In this document: in pieces, positions 56,492 to 64,000 of the stretch
Layout: the number at the start of each line of letters is the position of its first letter
Position numbering within the stretch: the first letter of the stretch is position 1
Assembly: GCF_001625215.2 (NCBI RefSeq)
Contig: NC_030384.2
Coordinates: 30,306,527 to 30,370,526, forward strand
Direction: 5' to 3'
Length of the DNA stretch: 64,000 bases
Source: Daucus carota subsp. sativus
Taxonomy: Eukaryota; Streptophyta; Magnoliopsida; Apiales; Apiaceae
Made by a program: the position numbers and the translations under genes
Notes under the pieces: model-generated
Told to the model about the DNA's origin: nothing
Database searches by the model: none
Seen by the model: the letters and a program-made list of their open reading frames with translations, nothing else

Positions 56492-56659
56492 CGATTTTTC
56501 TAGTGTGTGTCGCACGCTAAGCACGGAATTTGATAAGTTTGAGAGATTTTTATTGGCTTTTCTATCTTAATAATTGTTGATGCCTGTAAATGCAACAACC
56601 ACACCAATCAAAATCTCACTGATATATAAAAGTCTGCGCTTGACACACTTGACAAACCC
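56492..56659. mobile_element. MITE family A, copy 3
   Basis: 168 bp, CGATTTTTCTAGTGTGTG... / ...CACACTTGACAAACCC with internal AAGCACGGAATTTGATAAGT and AACCACACCAATCAAAATCT shared with 8932-9123. Ends about 170 bp upstream of the PHIP1 ATG, so it lies in or beside that promoter. Confidence 0.8.
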
Positions 56660-56826
56660 TTAGAAAAAATATGGAAACAAATTAGAGCCAACCAGCCAAC
56701 CAACGACGTCGTTTACTGTCTGGTTTATACCCTTTCTTCTTGGCCTCTTGGGGTTTTAGCACTTTGGGTAGCCTAGGCTTTCTTCTCTTCCGTCACTACC
56801 GCCTCCAAAACAATAGATACACCACA

Positions 56827-59800
56827 ATGGTCTTATCAAACAAGAAGCTCAAGCAAAAAATCAGAGCCCAATTAACAGATTCATTCATCTCATCATCCCA
56901 AAACGCCAAACAATCATTCAAATCACTTCTTGACTCACTCACCCAGAAACCCAGATTGTCAAAACGAGATAAACGCAGAGTCATAACTTCTACTGATGCT
57001 CAAACTGAAAACAAAGAGAATCAAGAAAATGGGTCGGGCTTAGAAGCTGAAAAGAAGGTGAAGAAGAGGAAGAGAGGTGAAAAATTGGGTCTTGATGGGG
57101 TGGAAAATCAAGAAAATGGGGTGGGCTTAGAGGGTGGGAAAGTGGAGAAGAAGAGGAAGAGAGATGGGAAAGTGGGTCTTGATGGGATAGAGAAAAAGGG
57201 GATTGATGGGTTGGAAAATGGTGTGAAAGAGGAGAAAGTGAAGGGGAAGATGAAGAAGAAAAAGAAGAAGAAGGGTAAAGGGAAGAAGAAGAGTGAGGGG
57301 GTTGGGGTTGAGAAGAAGGTTGTGGAGGTTGCGAAGGCGGAAGATCGGGTTGCTGAGGTGATTAAGGTCACTGATAGGTATGGATAGTCTTCGATAGATA
57401 AAATTCGATATTCACTCATACAATGGATAATATTTCTTGTACCAACTTAATTTGGATATTGTGTTGTTTCATATGCAAATTACTAACTAGTGATCTATTC
57501 AAGCAAGACTGATAAACTCTAGTACTTTGACAATAGACTTATACTAGTATGATCTGTGATTTGTGCTATGGTACCAGTGAGTTGTGTTATAGTAGCCAGT
57601 AATTTATAGCTGGATTGTAGGTTAAATTGGTTTGTAGCGGGATGTTAGTTGATATGGATGCTGGTTCTTTTTGCTTGCCTTTTTTTAGTTTTTATTTTTA
57701 AGTAGTTGATGTTTGTGCAAGATAAATAAATTGTTTTGCTGAGAGCTGTCTTAAAAGTTTATTACTTTGAGTATGTTATAGTTTGTAGTTTGTTCTTTTG
57801 AGCGCAACTCTTATTAGTTTTGCTATTTTCAATGATTTTAATATTAGGATGAAGTTTTCGGTAGGTGTAATTTCAGTCTGGAAAGTTTATATGGTTGATT
57901 AATGAGTTAACAATTGGTTTCGAAAGTTCTTATTTTTGGGGATCTAAATTATAAATTAAAATAGTAAACTGAACCATGTGGCCAAACCTCCTAGACGCCT
58001 ACATGGCTTAAGGGTAAAACAACAGCAAGATAAATTGAAGCAATACTCATATAAGACCATAATTTATGTGGTTTACTAGTAGAACAGGACGATAGGTTAT
58101 GCCATGGGCAATAAGCTTGGGATGCTTACATAAGAAAATGCAGTAATACTCAGTTCATTTCTCACCTTAGGCTGTAGAACACCTGGTTAACCTTAAGCAT
58201 TTGGTCTACTTATTGGCCTTTTTCCCATTTAGGTTAAATATATTTGATCCCGAATTAACAGCAGGTCTAATAGACAAGGTTAGAAAAGAATAAATAAGTT
58301 GTTCTTTCTATATAAGAATAATCCTCATCTTAGTATCTTACCCAACTTACGTTTCTCACTGTATTTTAATAGAGAGGCTGTTATTATGTTGAAAATGCTT
58401 ATGTGTGACTATCTGTTATTTGCAGTCAAGAAAATTCAGATGTTTCTACCAAAGTTTATGTTGGAGGCATTCCGTACTACTCGACCGAGGAGGATATACG
58501 TAGTTTCTTTGAAAGTTGTGGCACCATTACTGAAGTTGATTGTATGAGGTTTCCTGATACTGGAAAGTTTAGGGGGATTGCTTTCATCAGTTTCAAGGTA
58601 GCTCCTACCTCCTAGATGGTTTTGCATCTTCTTAACCTCTATATGACCCTGTATATTCATATTTACAGCGCTTGTGCTAATAAACGGAGAGGTTAGTATT
58701 ACACAAAGAAACTTGTGTACAGTGTACTTGTTTGGTTTCTCCTTTAGTAAGATAAGAGACAAGTACAATTAAAAAGCAATTAAGAATAAATTAATCATCA
58801 CATACACATATCAGGTGTAATCACAAAATTGTCCTCTTGTAACCAATCATCCTTTTTTTTATACAGTGAATATTTGGGATATCACAGTATATTTCTATCG
58901 TGCCCTATATGTATTGATATGCCTATTTTGCGAACATCCTTGGACCAGCTTTTATAATTAGGATTTATCTTAGCTAGCTGTTTCTATGGCCTATATGATC
59001 ATGTCTTTGTTTTTTACAGGCACACAGTCTATATAAGCTGATAAATTATTAAGAAGCATTGCTTAGATCATAATTTGTAACCTGTTTGGTGGAGTTTAAT
59101 GCCACCTGATTGTGTTACTGGTTGGTGTGGTGGTAATACATTGTTGGAGCGATATTGTCTGATCGGATTCTTAGAGCCTCCCACTCCTATGTTTATTTTG
59201 TTAAAAATTTATTGAAGGCACTCTCTTTCTTTCTCGATTTTCTATTTTACTAATTATAAACATTAGGAAATATAAGGAGTATTGCTAGAGAGGGATGCAC
59301 ATGTCTATGTTCTAAATGACTAGAAGCAAGTTTTTTGCATTATATCAGGGTCTGAATGAAGAGTCTCTTGCAGATGCTCTAACAAGTCTGTAGTAATCAG
59401 ATCAGTGTGCTTTTTTATCCTTGCTCTGTGAAATGTTTTGAGACTCATACTAAACAAGATATCCTGCTTTGTTATAGCTTAGTTATTTTCCCTAACCATA
59501 TAACATGAAAGTCGAGATCATGTTTACAGAGAGCCCATAGATTTATGCTGTGCTAATAACATGATGTTGTTTTGCAGACTGAAGCAGCAGCAAAAAGAGC
59601 TTTGGCTCTTGATGGGGCTGACATGTAAGAATTTGCTTATGGTTAATTGTCATTCTTGTGCCCTCATATTGCTTTGCACCTCACCACATAAATTTTTTCG
59701 CAGGGGTGGACTTTTTCTCAAAATTCAGCCTTGCAAGACAACTATAGAGAAAAAAGTTTCTGATTTCTCGCCTGCAATTGTGGAGGGTTACAATAGGATA

Positions 59801-61000
59801 TATGTTGGTAATTTATCATGGGATATAACTGAGGAAGATTTGAAAAGTTTTTTCGCCGACTTCAAAGTGTCATCTATTCGATTTGGTGAAGACAAGGAAA
59901 CAAAAGAATTCCGAGGTTACGCCCATGTGGATTTTAGTGATAGCCTCTATGTAACCATGGCACTAAAGTTGGATCAGAAGATTCTTTGTGGAAGACCTGT
60001 AAGAATAAGATGCGCAGTTCCTGCAAAGAAGGCAGATCCCAATGCTAAAGTTATTCCAACTAGTAGGATTGTAGAAAATGTGGAAGTAAAATCTGATAAT
60101 ATGGATACAAGTGCTGTCAGTGGTAAGCTAAAGCGGAGAACATGCTACGAGTGTGGTGAAAAAGGTCATCTTACTGCTTCTTGTCCAAAGAAACAAGCTG
60201 CTGATCCAATCCAATCTCTGCCAACCAGTATTGAAGTGAATACTGATAATGTTGACACAAGTACTGTTAGCGGAAAGATAAGGAGGAGAACATGCTATGA
60301 GTGCGGGGAGAAAGGTCATCTTACTTCATCTTGTCCAAAGAAACTAGCTGCTGATGCAGTCCAATCTCTGTCAACCAGTAAATATGATGATAATGTTAAA
60401 GCAAGTACTGCTAATGCTGAGGTCATTCCTGATAATGTTGAAATAATTACTGTCCCCAGGAAGATAGCGCAGACATGCTATGAATGTGGTGAAAAGGGCC
60501 ATCTTTCTTCTTCTTGTCCTAATAAACAATATGCTGATCCAACAATATATATACCAACCAATATGAATGTTGATACTGTTGGGGCATATTCTGATAATAA
60601 TGAGGTAGGTCCTGTCAGCGGGAAGATAAGGAGGAGGACATGCTACGAGTGCGGGGAAAAGGGCCATCTAAGTTCTCAGTGCCCGAATAAGCAACCTGCC
60701 GACTTTATGAAATCTGTGCCAGATAATAATAATGCCTATAATGCTGAAGCAACTACTCGTGATGCCCTGATCAAAAGAAATATTGCTGAAGTGAGTTCTT
60801 ACAGTGCCCCTGTTGAAAGAGCTAATGTTGAGGTTAAAAACGTTAGCGCTGGGGCTAATAATAATGTTAGTGCTGATGCAACTCCTGTTAGCGGGAAGAT
60901 AAGGCGTAGAACATGCTATGAGTGTGGTGAGAAGGGTCACCTTTCTTCAGCTTGTCCGAAGAAACAATCTACTGATTCAATGGTTGCCACCGCTAGTTAA
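56827..61000 (+). CDS. PHIP1: PHIP1-like RNA-binding protein (two RRMs, five CCHC zinc knuckles)
   Basis: Four exons (56827-57377, 58426-58597, 59578-59624, 59704-61000) join in frame to 688 residues. ATG gives MVLSNKKLKQKIRAQL, as in the family; earlier in-frame codons are not ATG. N-terminal ~180 residues are Lys-rich with KKRKR and KMKKKKKKKGKGKKK nuclear/nucleolar-type signals. RRM1 starts at about 193 (KVYVGGIPYYS; KFRGIAFISF) and RRM2 at about 288 (RIYVGNLSWDI; EFRGYAHVDF). Five near-identical knuckles CYECGEKGHLxxxC begin at 60143, 60293, 60476, 60641 and 60914, each but the third preceded by RRR/KRR basic residues. PHIP1 binds RNA and phragmoplastin and acts at the cell plate in Arabidopsis. 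Five knuckles reflect internal duplication. Confidence 0.92.
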
Positions 61001-61990
61001 TTACGCAGACCCTTTGTTGTCCATTTAAAACAAGGTGATATCGTATTATTTCTGTCTTAATTCATTTGATATCTTCTAGAAATATAAACTGCCCTGCATT
61101 GGGTTTTACCATGTGCCCAATTTTTCGGATACTACACGAGACTTTTTTGGCCAGTGATTTATATTTTGGAAGAATTATTTCAATTATTGATACTTCGTTG
61201 CTGAACTTGTTGAATATCCTGGAAGATGCTGATCATGATTTGTCGGATTCATGATCCGGAAAGACTTTCATGATGCGTCTTGACTCTTGAGGAAGGAAAA
61301 AGCATGCTCAGAACGCCATAACATATCTGAGCACTCTGCGAGGTGTGCCTTTTGGGCATGTTGCTTTTCACTTTGTACTAGGTGTAGAATATAGGTATAG
61401 CTGCATATGAAATTTGCATTGTAACATTTTGAAATTTTCTACATACTTTTTATTTTCATAGTTTTGTGATATTTAAATATTGAGTTTTTTGGAATTCTAT
61501 ATGATAGGAATTTTAATTACTTATCGCCCCTTTCGAAGTCTGTCATAAATGTATGAGATTTTCCAGGATATTTGTTAAAAAAATTTTCTTAATTCGGACA
61601 AGATTTTTCGGGCTATTTTGTTAAAAAATTATCTAAATCTGTAAAATTTTACATCTTATCATGAGTTTTACTCCTTTAATTATTTAAGAAATTCATAAAA
61701 TTCTACAAACCTTTTAAATTTCTAAATATAAACATAGCACCTACAAATTACAATGAATAAAATGCAAATCATAATTATGAAATGCTATTTTTGCAATCGA
61801 TTTTAATAAATATAATGTGAGATTATTCATTCCACCTAAAATTACATATTCAAGAATACTGATGTGCACTAAAATAATTTCGTAAAATTTCAAAACATTT
61901 TTTATAAATAAAATTTGAACATGAAATCTTTAGTTGTAAAAACAAAAAAAATTGATTTAACAAAATGCACTTGATGGGTCGGTGAAGTAG
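61001..61990. other. PHIP1 3' flank and upstream region of the next gene
   Basis: First few hundred bases are likely 3' UTR; the rest is AT-rich with reiterated TAAAATTTC/GAGATTTT words. No gene recognised. Confidence 0.45.
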
Positions 61991-61998
61991 TATATAAA
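61991..61998 (+). promoter_or_regulatory. TATA box of the ALP1-like gene
   Basis: TATATAAA about 155 bp upstream of the chosen ATG; transcription would start near 62025, leaving a 5' UTR of about 120 bp. Confidence 0.65.
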
Positions 61999-62146
61999 CC
62001 CCTTGTCAAGGCCACCGAGAAACTCCACGTTGTTTCTCAGCACCACCACCACCACTCTCCAAACACACACCCCCAATTTTATTAACGCTCTGGTGCTCAC
62101 AACTTTTGCGAGTCTTCATATTCAGTGGGTTGTTTTTGGTGTGCCA

Positions 62147-62294
62147 ATGGGACCCATTAGAGGGCTGAAGAGAAAGGAGAGAGCAGAGAAAGATACCTCC
62201 ATTGAGGAGCTTGAAAGCAACAACGATGGCCCTTGTCTTCCACCTCAACCTCAGTCTTTTGATTGGTGGGACCAGTTCTCCAAGAGGCTTACTG
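62147..62294 (+). CDS. ALP1-like protein (Harbinger-transposase-derived), first exon
   Basis: 49 codons MGPIRGLKRKERAEKD...SFDWWDQFSKRLTG end at a good donor (ACTG|GTATGT). This start, with the DWW-x-FSKR-x-TG segment, fits plant proteins derived from PIF/Harbinger transposases (ALP1/ALP2 type; some act with Polycomb complexes), by recall. The open frame extends 5' to 62003, but MGPIRG is the family start. The transposase-like body must lie beyond 64000, after an intron over 1.7 kb that holds a MITE, or this is a truncated copy; the window cannot decide. Confidence 0.65.
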
Positions 62295-62687
62295 GTATGT
62301 ATGTTTGGTTGGTTTTGTTAAATCATTAGCTGTGATATATTTGATGTTCCATTTACTTGCAAGACTAGACTAGACTAGACCTCTATGATGATCTCGTGTA
62401 ATGGCTAAGTGTGGACCACCGTAAGGTGTGTGACAATCAATCTGGGTTGGTCCTGGGGTTTGGAGGTTCCTTGTCAAAATTGGTTCACGGGGTCGTAATT
62501 GGTATACACGCTATGTATTCTCGAATTCATGTATTTATGATTCTTGAATTTCGGGGGTCCGAAACTTTTTGGGGGCGTTGAGACGAGACGATAGAAGTCT
62601 TTTCTGCTTATAGTCGGGGCCACCCGTGTTACAATCTTACATATATTGGGGGAAGGACAATTCAGAATTGTTTAGATAAACTCATTT

Positions 62688-63260
62688 GGGGTCGTTTGGT
62701 TCGTGCTTTTCTAGTATCAGTTCCATACCCATACCCGGTTTTTGGTTTGAAAAAGAAGTTTTCTCGAAACCCATACCTCAACCTCACAAAGTATGAGATT
62801 TTCATATTTGAAGGGGAGGTAAGTATGAAGTTTGGGTCTAGGGAATCAAATTTTTTTCCTTTTATTTTCATCTCTATCTATGCCATTACTTGAAAATTGT
62901 TAATACAAAAAGAAATTAATGACCCAAAAATATAATAAAATATTAAATAATTTTTTTAATTAATGAAAATTAATCACTTGAAATTATTTTAAGTCAACCA
63001 TATTCATTCCACCACTCAACCAAACACATGATATCAAAATGATACCTCAACCTCATACCACCTTAACCCGACTCCTGATTCCCAAAATGATACCTCAACC
63101 TCATACCACCTTAACCCGATTACATGATATCAAAATGATACATCAACCTCATACCACCTTAACCCGATTCCTGATTTCCGAAATGATATCTCAACCTCAT
63201 AGCACCTTAACCCGATTCCGGAATTCAACCCCGTAACCTCTCTCGAATCAAACGAACCCT
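62688..63260. mobile_element. MITE-like element with internal tandem repeats
   Basis: GGGGTCGTTTGGTTCG at the left and inverted ...CGAATCAAACGAACCCT at the right; 573 bp. No clear target duplication (TTG/TTT only). Lies in the presumed intron of the ALP1-like gene. Confidence 0.6.
63033..63230. repeat. Tandem repeat, 4 units of ~47 bp
   Basis: TACCTCAACCTCATACCACC followed by TTAACCCGATTC recurs at about 63042, 63090, 63139 and 63188; part of the MITE-like element above. Confidence 0.85.
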
Positions 63261-64000
63261 TGAAAATTTAAGGTGTTTGGCGGATGGTTGATGGGTGTAT
63301 TTTATCATATATAAAATAATTATATATAATCTTAAAGTTAATTGGATTAAAAATATATTAAATATTATACTATAATTAAGTCAAACATATGCATTAACAT
63401 ATATAGAATATTATAAGTATTCTTTGAGAAATTATATAAGTAATAGGTTAAAAATTGAAAGGAGTCGTGTATAAATATTACATTTATATAAGGACAATTC
63501 AAGGGCATGTATTATTATATTATTAATAGGTTCAAAAGAATTGAAAGGAGTCAAACATATGCATTAACATATATAGAATATATTAAGCCATGTATTATTT
63601 TTTTAACATCCAAGGGCAATTCTAATGGTGTGCTATATCTTGTTCAATATCTATATTAGAACAAAGACCAAAATTTATCACTTCAATGGTGTTCAATATC
63701 TTGTGCTAAAATAGCACAGTACTAGACTGTGCTTTGCCTAAATTTAGAACAACAGATAGATGAAGCTATAATTAACAACTCATCCCCCCTTATTAAAAAG
63801 CTGCACTAAATATAGAACAAAATATAAATGTGGCTATAATTGACACCTTATCTTACCTCATGAAAAAGTGAAAAAGTTAGATAGAAAAATTTTGGATTCA
63901 AAATAGGTGGGGTACTTTGGGAACCTACCATTTGGGACATGACGCTATTTTAGCAAAAGAACAACTTTTTGGTGGTAAATTATATTAATAGCTCCATCTA
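63261..64000. other. AT-rich end of window with a 33-bp direct repeat
   Basis: GTCAAACATATGCATTAACAT plus 12 further bases occurs at 63380-63412 and 63550-63582. No coding region seen. Confidence 0.5.

Noticed and set aside
56740..56826. N-terminal extension of the PHIP1-like protein starting at 56740
   Set aside because: Codon 56740 is TTG; the first ATG in frame, 56827, gives the family N-terminus.
62003..62146. Upstream start of the ALP1-like frame at 62003
   Set aside because: The extra 48 residues are low-complexity (Ser/Thr) and lie in the likely 5' UTR close to the TATA box; MGPIRG fits the family start.

Overview
This is nuclear DNA of a flowering plant, most likely a eudicot. The evidence is spliced GT-AG genes with plant-only families (ABCB6/20-type transporter, thylakoid PsbP-like protein, PLS-class PPR, DUF295-type F-box), AT-rich intergenic DNA, and many plant transposon families (chromovirus, MULE, hAT, Stowaway, LINE). 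The species cannot be told from the sequence. No tRNA, rRNA, CRISPR array or bacterial feature was seen.

Genes that look intact or are cut by the window edge: the 3' part of an ABCB6/ABCB20-like ABC transporter (47-4521, +); an unrecognised acidic repeat protein with an N-terminal membrane segment and a strong heat-shock-element promoter (20707-22173, -); an F-box/DUF295-like protein (35967-37313, +); an E-class PPR protein (44712-46715, -); an 8-exon PNSL1/PPL2-like thylakoid-lumen NDH subunit (47686-49285, -); a 7-exon type II membrane glycosyltransferase-like protein (49863-53670, -); a 4-exon PHIP1-like RRM/zinc-knuckle protein (56827-61000, +); and the first exon of an ALP1-like Harbinger-transposase-derived gene (62147-62294, +).

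Broken genes: a GTE-type bromodomain/NET gene (10285-16775, -) split by a young chromovirus retrotransposon and a MITE; an NSE1-like SMC5/6 subunit gene (17087-19662, -) with no visible first exon, an in-frame stop and a lost RING cysteine; LINE remnants at 25703-26968 and 39503-40586.

Repeat landscape: two inverted copies of an unclassified element carrying AGCGT palindromes and a 199-bp telo-box-rich tandem array (about 5410-7440 and 43560-44275); nested MULE/hAT insertions (7786-8624, 31989-32861); several hAT-like elements built of short reiterated words; three MITE families with several copies each; a GACGTGGC-rich minisatellite (27196-28470); and a 1.5-kb solo LTR with about 18 palindromic GACAATT/AATTGTC motifs upstream of its TATA box, inserted in a tandem repeat of about 172 bp.

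The order ABCB6/20 - PNSL1 - PHIP1 - ALP1-like resembles gene neighbourhoods I recall from Arabidopsis chromosomes 2 and 3. The window therefore looks like an ancient syntenic block swollen by transposons and by inserted or decaying genes.
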